DNA of 23,898 nucleotides from an uncultured Spongiibacteraceae bacterium (GCA_946480345.1 CAMLJR010000024.1:1-23898); one strand, 5' to 3'. Positions 8,589 to 16,802 are shown, counted from the stretch's first letter. Notes: generated by a model from the sequence alone, not told the origin. Numbers and translations are program-made.

Positions 8589-9734
8589 TTATAGGATGCG
8601 TATGGAATCTAGCTCGGTGGCAATACGCTCACGATGTCGTTCGCTGCGGCGCGTGCGGTCGGTCACTTGGCCGACCAACTGACCGCAGGCTGCGTCGATA
8701 TCGTCACCCCGCGTGGTACGCACAGTCACCACATAACCCGCCTTCGTCAGCGTCTCCCAAAATTTTGTAATCGCGCTTTTACTGGGACGCTGGTAATCCG
8801 AATTTGGAAATGGATTGAATGGAATCAAATTGATTTTGCACGGCAGTTGTCGCAACAGCGCGGCGAGTTCGTGCGCCTGTTCAAGGCTGTCGTTGATACC
8901 GGCGATCAACGTATATTCGATCGTAATGACGCGATGCGTATCGGTCTGCCGGTCGAGATAACGCTGGCATGCTGCTAGCAATTCCGCGATCGGATAACGG
9001 CGATTGATCGGCACCAATTCGTCGCGCAGACGATCGTTCGGCGCATGCAGCGATACCGCGAGAGAAACATCGCTGACTTCGCCAAGTTTGTCGATAGCCG
9101 GCACAACGCCTGAGGTACTTAGCGTCACCCGGCGCTTTGAAATGCCGTAGCCGAGATCGTCCATCATTAAGCTCATGGCATCGACGACGTTATCGAAATT
9201 CAACAACGGTTCGCCCATGCCCATCATGACGACGTTCGTAACAACGCGTTCTTTAGCCGCAAACCCATCGTAAGAGTTAATCGCCAGCCATACCTGGCCG
9301 ATGATTTCCGCCGCCGTGAGATCGCGCTGAAAGCCCTGCTTACCGGTCGAGCAGAAGCTGCAATCGAGACTGCAACCCACCTGAGAAGAAACGCACAATG
9401 TGCCGCGCTGCCCTTCGACGGGAATTAGCACCGTTTCGATCAGATTGCCGCCTTCGACACGAATCGCCCATTTACGGGTGCCGTCGGCGGAATCTTTTTG
9501 GCTGACAATTTCAGGAGGGCGGATTTCGGCAAGCTGCTGAAGTTTTGCGCGCAGTGGTTTGCCGATATTGGTCATCGCATCGAAATCGATGATGCCGGCG
9601 TGGTGAATCCATTTGAGAATTTGCTGCGCCCGAAACGGTTTCTCGCCGATCTCGACGAGAAACTGTTCCATTTTCGCGCGGGAAAGCCCGAGTAAATTGA
9701 CCTTTCCCGACGCCGCAGCTGGCAGCTCGTTCAT
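8589..9734 (-). CDS. rlmN: radical SAM rRNA/tRNA adenine-C2 methyltransferase RlmN
   Basis: RlmN methylates C2 of A2503 in 23S rRNA and of A37 in a set of tRNAs, tuning decoding accuracy. The 381-residue protein has the radical SAM cluster motif C-x3-C-x2-C at Cys121, Cys125 and Cys128 ([14 protein letters not shown]). The methyl-carrying catalytic Cys350 is in AACGQL near the C-terminus. [13 protein letters not shown] is the SAM-binding GGE-like motif. The ATG at 9734 lies 6 bases after the ndk stop, so the two are surely co-transcribed. The ribosome site is weak. It is another Fe-S enzyme in this operon. Confidence 0.97.
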   Translation of the reverse strand: MNELPAAASGKVNLLGLSRAKMEQFLVEIGEKPFRAQQILKWIHHAGIIDFDAMTNIGKPLRAKLQQLAEIRPPEIVSQKDSADGTRKWAIRVEGGNLIETVLIPVEGQRGTLCVSSQVGCSLDCSFCSTGKQGFQRDLTAAEIIGQVWLAINSYDGFAAKERVVTNVVMMGMGEPLLNFDNVVDAMSLMMDDLGYGISKRRVTLSTSGVVPAIDKLGEVSDVSLAVSLHAPNDRLRDELVPINRRYPIAELLAACQRYLDRQTDTHRVITIEYTLIAGINDSLEQAHELAALLRQLPCKINLIPFNPFPNSDYQRPSKSAITKFWETLTKAGYVVTVRTTRGDDIDAACGQLVGQVTDRTRRSERHRERIATELDSIRIL

Positions 9735-9740
9735 CGTTGC

Positions 9741-10169
9741 TCAGCTGCGCTCGCACAGCTCGCTGGTGGCGAAGAAATACGCAATTTCGCGCGCGGCAGA
9801 AGCAGGAGAATCCGAGCCATGCACTGCATTGGCATCGATGGATTCAGCGAAATCGGCACGGATGGTACCCGGCTCGGCGTTTTGCGGGTTGGTAGCGCCC
9901 ATCAATTCGCGATTTTTCAGAACGGCGTTTTCACCTTCGAGTACCTGAACCGTCACTGGACCCGAGGTCATGAAATCGATCAACGCCGGAAAAAACGGAC
10001 GGCCTTTGTGCTCGGCATAAAAGCCTTCGGCCTGCTCGCGGCTCAGACGCAGCATCTTCGCCGCGACGACACACAGACCGGCTTGTTCAAATCGGCTATA
10101 GATCGCGCCGATCACGTTTTTTGCAACTGCATCCGGTTTGATAATCGAAAGCGTGCGTTCAACTGCCAT
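9741..10169 (-). CDS. ndk: nucleoside diphosphate kinase
   Basis: Ndk moves the gamma-phosphate between nucleoside triphosphates and diphosphates through a phospho-histidine. The 142-residue protein shows the family signature NAVHGSDSP with catalytic His117. It also has the N-terminal [12 protein letters not shown] and the [14 protein letters not shown] loop. The ATG at 10169 has a strong ribosome site (AGGAGA, 5-base spacing). A perfect TATAAT lies upstream at 10250-10245. ndk heads the minus-strand gene series. It directly follows iscS with only 150 bases between. In relatives the iscU-iscA-hscB-hscA-fdx genes occupy this place. Confidence 0.97.
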   Translation of the reverse strand: MAVERTLSIIKPDAVAKNVIGAIYSRFEQAGLCVVAAKMLRLSREQAEGFYAEHKGRPFFPALIDFMTSGPVTVQVLEGENAVLKNRELMGATNPQNAEPGTIRADFAESIDANAVHGSDSPASAAREIAYFFATSELCERS

Positions 10170-10244
10170 GAAACTCTCCTAAAAATAATGACTTAGCGAC
10201 TTATCAACAAAAGCTAGAAATTGGGTGAGGAACGAAAGGCGTGA

Positions 10245-10250
10245 ATTATA
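10245..10250 (-). promoter_or_regulatory. candidate -10 element of the ndk operon promoter
   Basis: A perfect TATAAT reads on the minus strand at 10250-10245, 75 bases before the ndk ATG. No good -35 hexamer is found at 16-18 bases. Its place in the iscS-ndk gap suggests that the ndk-to-globin series has its own promoter and does not depend only on read-through from the IscR-controlled iscRS. Confidence 0.45.
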
Positions 10251-10319
10251 CGCAGGTTGAAAACAAATTAGTACGCGAACATGACAAACGTGAGGAGATG
10301 CAACATCTTGGAAATTTGA

Positions 10320-11474
10320 TCAATTTCGCAGCCCTGACACCGCGCGAGTAATGGCTTCGATCGCACTATCGATATCCGGTTCCTCGGTGAATCTACCTAA
10401 CGAAAAACGCAGCGCCGAATGCGCCATCGCATCCGATATACCCATGCCTCGCAAGACATAGGACGGTTCCAGACTGGCGGAAGTGCAGGCGGAGCCGGTC
10501 GAAATCGCTACATCCTTCAACGCCAGCAGCAATGCTTCGCCATCGACGCCTTCGAAACTCAGATTGACGATGCCGGGGAGGCGGCGCTCGCGATCGCCGT
10601 TCAACCGGATATCGCCGAGCGCTTCGATCGCGTCTAAAAATTTATTCCGCAGCGAGAAGATACGGGCCGCTTCTGTCGCCATCTCTGCATCGGCGATCGC
10701 GCATGCAGCACCTAGACCGACGATCTGATGTGTCGCCAACGTGCCCGACCGCATGCCGCGCTCGTGACCGCCACCATGCATCTGCGCCTCTATCGTTACC
10801 GGAGGCCGACGGCGAACGTAGAGCGCGCCGATACCTTTGGGCCCATACACCTTGTGCGCCGAAATCGATAACAGATCGATCGGCATCTCACGTATATCGA
10901 CAGGAATCTTGCCGATACTTTGCGCGCCGTCCACATGAAAAAGCACACCCTTATCTCGGCATAGACGACCGATAGCTGCGACATCATTGATCGTGCCGAC
11001 TTCGTTATTCGCATGCATGATCGAGACGAGCGCCGTATCGGCGCGCAGCGCTTCATTTACCTGCTCGGGGTCGATGATGCCGTCGCTGCCGGGATCGAGG
11101 TAAGTCACCTCGAATCCTTCGCGCTGCAATTGCGCACAAACATCGAGCACAGCTTTGTGCTCGATGCGCGACGTAATCAGATGGTGCTTGCCACTGTCGG
11201 CGCGAACTGCATGAGCGGCGCCTTTCAACGCCAGATTGTTCGATTCGGTGGCGCCTGAGGTCCAGACGATTTCGCGGGGATCGGCGCCGATTAAGTCAGC
11301 GACTTGTCGGCGCGCATTTTCGACGGCCTCTTCGGCACGCCAGCCATAAATGTGGGAACGCGATGCCGGATTACCGAAGTTGCCGTCGCGCGTCAGGCAT
11401 TGGCACATCGCCTCCGCGACGCGCGGATCGACCGGCGTCGTAGCGGCGTAATCAAGATAAATAGGAAGCTTCAT
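10320..11474 (-). CDS. iscS: cysteine desulfurase IscS, lacking the C-terminal IscU-docking tail
   Basis: This PLP enzyme takes sulfur from cysteine as a persulfide for Fe-S clusters and thiolated tRNAs. Sequence from [21 protein letters not shown] onward is very close to E. coli IscS. Lys208 (SISAHKVYG) binds PLP. Cys330 in [14 protein letters not shown] (here [10 protein letters not shown]) is the persulfide carrier on its mobile loop. The protein is 384 residues, against 404 in E. coli. It stops at AVSGLRN, where E. coli continues with the segment LSPLWEM...EWAHH that docks IscU. The bases after the stop do not encode that tail in frame, so no recent nonsense mutation is visible. It follows iscR by 63 bases. 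No iscU follows. Likely sulfur acceptors are tRNA-thiolation carriers or another Fe-S system. This is inferred. Confidence 0.95.
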   Translation of the reverse strand: MKLPIYLDYAATTPVDPRVAEAMCQCLTRDGNFGNPASRSHIYGWRAEEAVENARRQVADLIGADPREIVWTSGATESNNLALKGAAHAVRADSGKHHLITSRIEHKAVLDVCAQLQREGFEVTYLDPGSDGIIDPEQVNEALRADTALVSIMHANNEVGTINDVAAIGRLCRDKGVLFHVDGAQSIGKIPVDIREMPIDLLSISAHKVYGPKGIGALYVRRRPPVTIEAQMHGGGHERGMRSGTLATHQIVGLGAACAIADAEMATEAARIFSLRNKFLDAIEALGDIRLNGDRERRLPGIVNLSFEGVDGEALLLALKDVAISTGSACTSASLEPSYVLRGMGISDAMAHSALRFSLGRFTEEPDIDSAIEAITRAVSGLRN

Positions 11475-11537
11475 CGCTTTAAGGCTTTATCGCACAGAAC
11501 TTCATGACGCGGTGGGAAAGAAATAGCACAGCTTTAT

Positions 11538-12020
11538 TTAATCGACGGATTCGCAGGGAATTGCTTCTTCGCTCATACCGCGAACGCGCTGCTGCTGCCG
11601 CACCGATACTGCTTGAACTTCATTGCGCGCCACCAGATCGGCCAGACTGATGCTGCCCAGAAACCGATGAATCTGCTCGCTGAGATCGCACCACAAATAG
11701 TGCGTGAGGCAGGTTTCACCATCCTGGCAATTGGCATTGCCACCGCAGTCGGTGGCATCGATGTTTTCGTTAACCGCATCGATAATTTCAGCCACATATA
11801 TCTGAGCACTGATGCGGCTCAATCGATAACCGCCACCCGGCCCACGCACGCTGGTAACTAACGAATTGCGGCGCAGCCTAGCGAATAGCTGTTCGAGGTA
11901 GGACAACGAAATAGCCTGACGGCGAGAAATGTCGGCGAGGCTTACCGGCGAACTGCCAGCATTCAGCGCGAGATCCAGCATTGCCGTCACCGCATATCGA
12001 CCCTTGGTGGTTAAACGCAT
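11538..12020 (-). CDS. iscR: Fe-S cluster-sensing transcription regulator IscR
   Basis: IscR is an Rrf2-family winged-helix regulator. With a [2Fe-2S] cluster it represses its own operon, and without it binds a second site class. The 160-residue protein opens with [18 protein letters not shown], the family hallmark. The recognition helix lies in [19 protein letters not shown] and the wing in RGPGGGYRL. The cluster ligands Cys92, Cys98, Cys104 and His107 ([17 protein letters not shown]) are all present at the E. coli positions, so it should sense cluster status. The ATG at 12020 has a GGAG ribosome site. The promoter carries a type 1 IscR operator. In relatives cysE usually lies between trmJ and iscR. 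Here it is absent. Confidence 0.97.
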   Translation of the reverse strand: MRLTTKGRYAVTAMLDLALNAGSSPVSLADISRRQAISLSYLEQLFARLRRNSLVTSVRGPGGGYRLSRISAQIYVAEIIDAVNENIDATDCGGNANCQDGETCLTHYLWCDLSEQIHRFLGSISLADLVARNEVQAVSVRQQQRVRGMSEEAIPCESVD

Positions 12021-12055
12021 AATCGGCTCACTCCGATGATCGCTGGAATCGGCGC

Positions 12056-12089
12056 AGTATGCTTAAAGCCGACTAAGAAGGTCAACTAT
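12056..12089 (-). promoter_or_regulatory. iscR promoter with type 1 IscR operator
   Basis: On the minus strand, 12089 to 12065 matches the type 1 IscR consensus at 21 of 25 positions by my count. The left half reads ATAGTTGAC and the right half TTAGTCGGCTTT. The operator covers the likely -35 element TTGACC (12085-12080) and the spacer up to the -10 element CATACT (12061-12056, 18-base spacing). This is the arrangement of the autorepressed E. coli iscR promoter. Holo-IscR binding here would block transcription of iscRS. Confidence 0.8.
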
Positions 12090-12856
12090 TCCTTACCCCG
12101 CGCTTTGCGCACCCAATACTGCGCAGAAGTGAGGATTCCGCGGAGAATGCTGACCTCCATCGTATCCAACCGCGTGCGCTGAAACAGGCGTCGCAAGCGG
12201 GCCGATGTCTGCTTCGGCGCCTCGGCTTTCAGGAAGCCCATCTCTGCCAGCGTCTGTTCGAGATGCGTAAAAAAGCGCTCGACGTCATCGCCGGTGGCGT
12301 ACGGCAAATCCCAATCGGCCATCGCATCCGCGCCGCGCCCATGAGTCGTGGCGCTACGATCATTCGTCAGATGTGCCATTCGCAATTCGTATGCGATCAC
12401 CTGCACGGCCATCGCAACATTCAGCGAGCTGTATTCGGGATTGCTTGGAATATGAATGTGCAGCTGACACTTCTGCAGCTCTTCATTGGTCAGGCCGCGA
12501 TCCTCGCGCCCAAACACCAGCGCCACTTTCTGTGTTTGAGCCTCGCGGTACGCTTGCGCGCACGCTTCGCGCGCGTCGAGCAGCGGCCAGGGAATCGCGC
12601 GCTCGCGCGCACTGCTGCCAATGACCAGCGAGCATTCCGCGATGGCCTGATCCAGCGTGTCCACCACCACTGCGCGCGCGAGTACATCGACGGCATTAGC
12701 GGCGCGAAACATGGCTTCGTCGCACGGATATTGTTTTGGCGCCACCAGATACAGCTCGGCGAGCCCCATGTTTTTCATCGCACGCGCGACCGCACCGATA
12801 TTGCCGGGATGCGTTGTATTGACGAGAACTATGCGGAGGTTATCGAGCGGATTCAC
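12086..12856 (-). CDS. trmJ: tRNA (Cm32/Um32) 2'-O-methyltransferase TrmJ
   Basis: TrmJ is a SPOUT methyltransferase that modifies the ribose of base 32 in tRNA anticodon loops. Family marks are LRIVLVNTTHPGNIGAVARAM near the N-terminus, the cofactor-knot segment ALVFGREDRGLTNEEL and the stretch SNPEYSSLNVAMAVQVIAYE. The C-terminal helical part has LRRLFQRTR. A longer open frame runs upstream, but homology begins at the GTG at 12856, which has AAGGTGG 8 bases upstream. That gives 256 residues, near the 246 of E. coli. It diverges from suhB, as in Pseudomonas. Its stop lies over the upstream edge of the iscR operator. Confidence 0.95.
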   Translation of the reverse strand: MNPLDNLRIVLVNTTHPGNIGAVARAMKNMGLAELYLVAPKQYPCDEAMFRAANAVDVLARAVVVDTLDQAIAECSLVIGSSARERAIPWPLLDAREACAQAYREAQTQKVALVFGREDRGLTNEELQKCQLHIHIPSNPEYSSLNVAMAVQVIAYELRMAHLTNDRSATTHGRGADAMADWDLPYATGDDVERFFTHLEQTLAEMGFLKAEAPKQTSARLRRLFQRTRLDTMEVSILRGILTSAQYWVRKARGKE

Positions 12857-12885
12857 GGATAGCGCCACCTTTATTGCGGGCGCGC

Positions 12886-12894
12886 ATTCTAGCA
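12886..12894 (-). promoter_or_regulatory. candidate extended -10 promoter of trmJ
   Basis: TGCTAGAAT on the minus strand is an extended -10 element (TGn plus a 5-of-6 hexamer). It lies 30 bases upstream of the GTG. No -35 match is seen, as is usual for extended -10 promoters. The expected start is near 12879. Confidence 0.5.
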
Positions 12895-12896
12895 GG

Positions 12897-12934
12897 CTCA
12901 ATCGCCGCGCTCTTGCTGGCGCGATTGGATTGAG
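12897..12934. repeat. inverted repeat between the divergent trmJ and suhB promoters
   Basis: CTCAATC (12897-12903) pairs with GATTGAG (12928-12934). The shifted arm CAATCGC (12899-12905) pairs with GCGATTG (12921-12927). The two possible right arms adjoin, so CAATC/GATTG words are reused. The element lies between the extended -10 sites of trmJ and suhB and could be an operator. No known regulator consensus is recognised. Confidence 0.4.
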
Positions 12935-12953
12935 CGAACCGGCGTAGCGAGCG

Positions 12954-12962
12954 TGATATACT
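12954..12962 (+). promoter_or_regulatory. candidate extended -10 promoter of suhB
   Basis: TGATATACT is an extended -10 element (TGn followed by TATACT, 5 of 6). TTGAGC at 12930-12935 is 21 bases upstream, too far for a normal -35. The expected start is near 12969, giving a leader of about 50 bases before the suhB ATG at 13019. Confidence 0.5.
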
Positions 12963-13018
12963 CGCGCGCCCGTTTCGGCGGCCCCTCGCACTCATTCATT
13001 GATCAGGTAGTTTCCCTC

Positions 13019-13822
13019 ATGCAACCGATGCTCACCATCGCTCTCAAAGCTGCCCGTCAGGCCGGCGAACTCATTGCGCGCGCCACCGATCAAATCGACA
13101 AAGTCCGCATTGATGAAAAAGCCGCAAACGATTTCGTTACCGAGGTCGATCGAGCATCCGAGCGCGAAATTATTTCGTTGCTGAGAAAAACCTACCCGGA
13201 TCACGCATTCCTCGGCGAAGAAACTGGCAGCAGTGGCGCCAGCGATGCCGAATATCGCTGGATCATCGACCCGCTCGACGGCACCACCAACTTCATTCAC
13301 GGCATTCCGCATTTCGCGGTGTCGATTGCGTGCGAATATCGCGGCCAGCTCGAACATGCGGTCGTGCTCGATCCGATTCGTCGCGAAGAATTCACCGCCA
13401 GTCGCGGTCGCGGTGCGCAATTGAATGGCCGCCGCATTCGGGTCAGCGAGCGCAAAGGGCTCGAAGGCGCGCTGATCGGCACCGGCATTCCATTCAAATC
13501 GCGCTGTGAAGCGCAAATTCCCGAGTACGTGCAGAGCCTGCAATCGATCGCGGAAAAAACTGCCGGCTTGCGTCGCGGCGGCGCAGCGGCACTCGATCTC
13601 GCTTACATTGCGGCGGGACGTCTCGATGGTTTTTGGGAAATGGCGCTGGCGCCGTGGGATATCGCTGCGGGCGCACTATTGATTCGCGAGGCCGGCGGCC
13701 TGATCAGCGATTTCAACGGCGGCAACAACTACATGGAAAACGGCAACATCGTGTGCGGCAGCCCGAAATGTTTCAAAGCGCTACTGCAAACCGTGCAGCC
13801 TCATCTCGGGCATTTGAAGTAA
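13019..13822 (+). CDS. suhB: inositol-1-monophosphatase family protein SuhB
   Basis: SuhB is an Mg-dependent inositol monophosphatase fold protein. In E. coli it also joins the Nus-factor complex that supports rRNA transcription. Metal-site motifs are present: Glu67 in GEETG, Asp84 and Asp87 in DPLDGTTNF, and Asp214 in WDIAAG. The 267-residue length matches the family. The ATG at 13019 (MQPMLTIALKAARQAG) aligns with the E. coli start. An in-frame ATG at 12953 would add 22 residues without homology and would overlap the promoter. The ribosome site is modest (CAGGTAG). It diverges from trmJ and converges on secF at a strong terminator. Confidence 0.95.
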   Translation: MQPMLTIALKAARQAGELIARATDQIDKVRIDEKAANDFVTEVDRASEREIISLLRKTYPDHAFLGEETGSSGASDAEYRWIIDPLDGTTNFIHGIPHFAVSIACEYRGQLEHAVVLDPIRREEFTASRGRGAQLNGRRIRVSERKGLEGALIGTGIPFKSRCEAQIPEYVQSLQSIAEKTAGLRRGGAAALDLAYIAAGRLDGFWEMALAPWDIAAGALLIREAGGLISDFNGGNNYMENGNIVCGSPKCFKALLQTVQPHLGHLK

Positions 13823-13833
13823 ACGTATCGACC

Positions 13834-13865
13834 AAAAAAACCGCTGTTGGACAGCGGTTTTTTTT
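13834..13865. terminator. bidirectional terminator between suhB and secF
   Basis: CCGCTGT (13841-13847), a 3-base loop and ACAGCGG (13851-13857) form a perfect 7-bp stem. It is flanked by seven A on the left and eight T on the right, so the hairpin has a T run in both directions. It can end suhB transcripts and, in reverse, secDF transcripts. Confidence 0.92.
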
Positions 13866-13875
13866 GCTTCGTCAA

Positions 13876-14799
13876 TCAGGGCCGGCCGTCGTCGACGCCT
13901 TCTTTTACCACCGCATTTGGCAGCAAATCCTCGCGCGATACGCCAAGCCAGTAAGCGATTGCGGAGGCGACGTAAATCGACGAGAACGTGCCAATCACGG
14001 TGCCGATAATCAACGCCAGTGAAAACCCGCGCATCACGTCGCCACCAAAAAACAGCAGTGTGAATAGCACTGCCAGCGTGATGCCCGAAGTCGCCAACGT
14101 GCGGTCGAGCGTTTCGGTGGTCGAAATATTCATCAGTTCAAGTACATCGGTCTTGCGCAATTTGCGGAAGTTTTCGCGAATGCGATCGAACACAACGATC
14201 GTGTCGTTGATCGAATAACCGATGATCGCGAGCACGGCGGCCAATGTGTTGAGATCAAAGTCCCACTGAAACAGCGCGAATGCGCCGACCGCGATAATGA
14301 CGTCGTGAAACAGCGACAACAGCGCGCCGACTGCAAACTTATATTCGAAGCGAACCGCGATATAAGCCATGATCGCCAGCAATGCCAGAATCATTGCCAG
14401 CCCACCCTGCTCGCGCAACTCCTCGCCGACTTGCGGCCCGACGAATTCGACACGTCGCAATTGAACCTCGCTGGTCGCATCTTGTTGCAGCAGTTCAACA
14501 ACACGATTGCCGATCTTGGCGTCCTCGGTTTTCGGCAGCCGAATCATCACCTCATTCTCGCTGCCGAAATGCACCACGGTCGCGCGCTCGAAACCGCCTT
14601 TCTCCAGACGGTTGCGAATTTCCGTTAACGATGCCGCTTCGCTGTAAGACAGCTCGACCAGAGTACCGCCGGTGAAATCGAGGCCAAAATTAAGGCCTTT
14701 GATCGCAATCACCGCGATCGCGACAATCGTCAGCACGACGGAAAATACTGCGGCGTAAACGCGCAGGCCCAGAAAATCGATCACTTTACGTTGGGTCAT
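13876..14799 (-). CDS. secF: protein translocase subunit SecF
   Basis: SecF pairs with SecD in the inner membrane and uses the proton gradient to pull proteins out of the SecYEG channel. The 307-residue protein has a first membrane segment near residues 13-32, then the conserved LNFGLDFTGGTLVEL. After a periplasmic domain come five more membrane segments with GYSINDTIVVFDRIRENFRK, the SecF signature with the conserved Asp of the proton path. The ATG at 14799 lies 13 bases after the secD stop, so the two are one unit. The last residues are charged and cytoplasmic. The gene converges on suhB. Confidence 0.96.
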   Translation of the reverse strand: MTQRKVIDFLGLRVYAAVFSVVLTIVAIAVIAIKGLNFGLDFTGGTLVELSYSEAASLTEIRNRLEKGGFERATVVHFGSENEVMIRLPKTEDAKIGNRVVELLQQDATSEVQLRRVEFVGPQVGEELREQGGLAMILALLAIMAYIAVRFEYKFAVGALLSLFHDVIIAVGAFALFQWDFDLNTLAAVLAIIGYSINDTIVVFDRIRENFRKLRKTDVLELMNISTTETLDRTLATSGITLAVLFTLLFFGGDVMRGFSLALIIGTVIGTFSSIYVASAIAYWLGVSREDLLPNAVVKEGVDDGRP

Positions 14800-14812
14800 T
14801 TATTTGCGCTCC

Positions 14813-16669
14813 TCAGATCCACAGCTTCTCAAGACGGCGCCCACCGTAAATGAGATTGATCAGCGCGCGGGTCACCATAATGGCGGTGAATTGGGAAATG
14901 ATCAGACCGATGGCGGTAGTGATCGCGAAACCTTTTATCGGGCCTGTACCGATCGCATACAGAATCACCGAAATCAGCACACCGGTCAGGTTGGCATCGA
15001 GAATGGTCAGCGAGGCACGATCATAGCCGGCATGAATCGCTGCCTGCGGTGTCATGCCATTACGCATTTCCTCCTTGATCCTGCCGTAAATCAGCACGTT
15101 CGCATCGACTGCCATCGCCATTGACAGCACGATACCCGCGATACCCGGCATGGTCAGCGTTGCCGACAGGATCGACATACAACCCACCAGCAGCAGAATA
15201 TTGAAGGTCAACGCCACCACTGCGTACAGTCCGAACACCTTGTACAGAACGACCATGATCGCGGTGACGAACAGCAAGCCGATATACACGGCGTTTTTAC
15301 CCTGAGCGATATTTTCCGCGCCGAGCGATGGGCCAACGGTACGTTCTTCGACAAAATCCATCGGTGCTGCCAACGCGCCGGCACGGAGCAGCAACGCAAG
15401 TTCCGATGCTTCAGCCGACGAACTCAAGCCGGTGATACGAAAGCGATTGCCGAGCGCATCGCGAATCGTCGCCAGGCTAATGATCTTTTTCTCGTCATAA
15501 GGCACCGCAACCGCGACTTCTTTACCGCTCGCATCGGTCTCGTAATGCGTGCGGGTTTTACGCTCGATGAACAACACACCGAGGCGACGCCCGACGTTGT
15601 GACGCGTCGCCTGCGTCATCAAACTGCCGCCCTCGTTATCGAGCACAATGTTGACTTCGGATTCATTCGTCTGCGGATCGAAACCCGATTTCGCATCGGC
15701 CACGCGTTCGCCGGTTATTACGACATCGCGTTCGAGCTGCGCGGTTTTCGGCCCGAATTGCGCATCGCGAAATTCGAACTGTTCGCGTGCACCACTATCC
15801 GCGCCCACTTCCAGACGGAATTCCAAATTCGCGGTTTTACCAAGAATACGTTTCGCTTCTGCGGTGTCCTGAATTCCCGGCAATTCAACCACGATGCGAT
15901 TGCGACCCTGACGCTGTACCAGCGGCTCTGCAACGCCGAGCTCGTTAACGCGATTACGCAATGTGTTGAGATTTTGCTCGACCGCATAATTTTCGATGTC
16001 TTTGATTTTCTGTGCCGTCACCGTCCAGCGCACCACGACCCCCTCGGCACCCGTTTCGGTTTTCGCCTGCAACTCGGGGTATTCCTTACGCGCGATGTCG
16101 ATCGCGCGCTGCGCCAGAGCCTCGTCCTTGAACGAACCTTCCAATGTGTCTGCGTCAGCATCGAGCAATCCGCGGATTTTCTCTTCGCGCAATTTATGCT
16201 TCAGGCCGGCAAGTGACAATTCGAGCCATTTTTTGGTGGCCGATGGCGTATCGACCTGCAACAGAAAATGCACACCGCCGCTGAGATCGAGACCCAGCTT
16301 CATCGGCTTGCCGCCGACGGCACGCATCCACGCGGGCGTCGTGCTCGCGAGATTTTGCGCAACGACATAATTGTCGCCGAGCGCGCGCTGTATTAGCGCC
16401 TGAGCCCGCAACTGTTGCTCGCCGTCGCGCAAACGGATCAACCCGCTCTTACCATCGTCGCCAACAGTCGCGCCGAAGAATTCGATACCGGCATCGCCGA
16501 TTGCTTTGGTTGCGGTATCGAGCGTCGCTTGCTGTACCAGCGTCGCACTGCTTTCGCCGGAAATCTGAATCGCCGGATCGGGCGCAAATAAATTCGGTGC
16601 CGCGTAAAACGTGCCGATCGTCAAAATGAAAACAATCAGCAGATATTTCCATAACGGGTATTTATTCAT
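14813..16669 (-). CDS. secD: protein translocase subunit SecD
   Basis: SecD is the larger partner of SecF, an RND-type inner-membrane protein with a large periplasmic domain. The 618-residue length matches E. coli (615). The first membrane segment is at about 5-25. The conserved GLDLSGGVHFLLQVD follows. The P1 domain contains NRVNELGVAEPLVQRQG and RIVVELPGIQD. The C-terminal membrane cluster has GPSLGAENI, MAVDANVLIYGRIKEE and GTGPIKGFA. The ATG at 16669 has GGA 7 bases upstream. yajC, tgt and queA, which usually precede secD, are not here. purL lies upstream in the same direction instead, 133 bases away. Confidence 0.97.
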   Translation of the reverse strand: MNKYPLWKYLLIVFILTIGTFYAAPNLFAPDPAIQISGESSATLVQQATLDTATKAIGDAGIEFFGATVGDDGKSGLIRLRDGEQQLRAQALIQRALGDNYVVAQNLASTTPAWMRAVGGKPMKLGLDLSGGVHFLLQVDTPSATKKWLELSLAGLKHKLREEKIRGLLDADADTLEGSFKDEALAQRAIDIARKEYPELQAKTETGAEGVVVRWTVTAQKIKDIENYAVEQNLNTLRNRVNELGVAEPLVQRQGRNRIVVELPGIQDTAEAKRILGKTANLEFRLEVGADSGAREQFEFRDAQFGPKTAQLERDVVITGERVADAKSGFDPQTNESEVNIVLDNEGGSLMTQATRHNVGRRLGVLFIERKTRTHYETDASGKEVAVAVPYDEKKIISLATIRDALGNRFRITGLSSSAEASELALLLRAGALAAPMDFVEERTVGPSLGAENIAQGKNAVYIGLLFVTAIMVVLYKVFGLYAVVALTFNILLLVGCMSILSATLTMPGIAGIVLSMAMAVDANVLIYGRIKEEMRNGMTPQAAIHAGYDRASLTILDANLTGVLISVILYAIGTGPIKGFAITTAIGLIISQFTAIMVTRALINLIYGGRRLEKLWI

Positions 16670-16743
16670 ACGGATTCCAAAAAGAATGCACTGAATCGAC
16701 TAACCGGTGCGTTGCTCGTTATTGTTGATTCCGAAAATTCGCG

Positions 16744-16776
16744 ATTAAAAAATCAACGGCCCGAACAAAGCGGGCC
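16744..16776 (-). terminator. candidate purL terminator
   Basis: On the minus strand GGCCCG (16776-16771), a 7-base loop and CGGGCC (16763-16758) form a GC-rich stem. After four bases a T6 run follows (within 16750-16745). It lies 27 bases past the purL stop. The gap between stem and T run makes it weaker than the suhB/secF terminator. Confidence 0.6.
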
Positions 16777-16782
16777 ATTATA
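16777..16782 (-). promoter_or_regulatory. candidate -10 element for secD
   Basis: A perfect TATAAT on the minus strand (16782-16777) directly abuts the purL terminator stem. TTAACA (16802-16797) looks like a -35 element but is only 14 bases away. If used, transcription would start inside the terminator hairpin. secDF needs some promoter here, since its usual upstream genes are missing. Confidence 0.35.
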
Positions 16783-16802
16783 CGTTTTCACTGTTGTGTT
16801 AA

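Noticed and set aside
10170..10319. Possible remnant of iscU or fdx between iscS and ndk
   Set aside because: Reading the gap in the frame following iscS gave no recognisable IscU or ferredoxin fragment. It looks like a simple promoter-bearing spacer.
12857..12991. 45-codon N-terminal extension of trmJ
   Set aside because: The conserved protein begins at the GTG at 12856 with a good ribosome site. The extension overlaps the suhB promoter.
12953..13018. 22-codon N-terminal extension of suhB
   Set aside because: The ATG lies inside the predicted -10 region and the added residues have no counterpart in SuhB proteins.
15545..16216. 223-codon plus-strand open frame opposite secD
   Set aside because: It is antisense to conserved SecD sequence and its product resembles no known family. 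Such frames are frequent opposite this codon usage.
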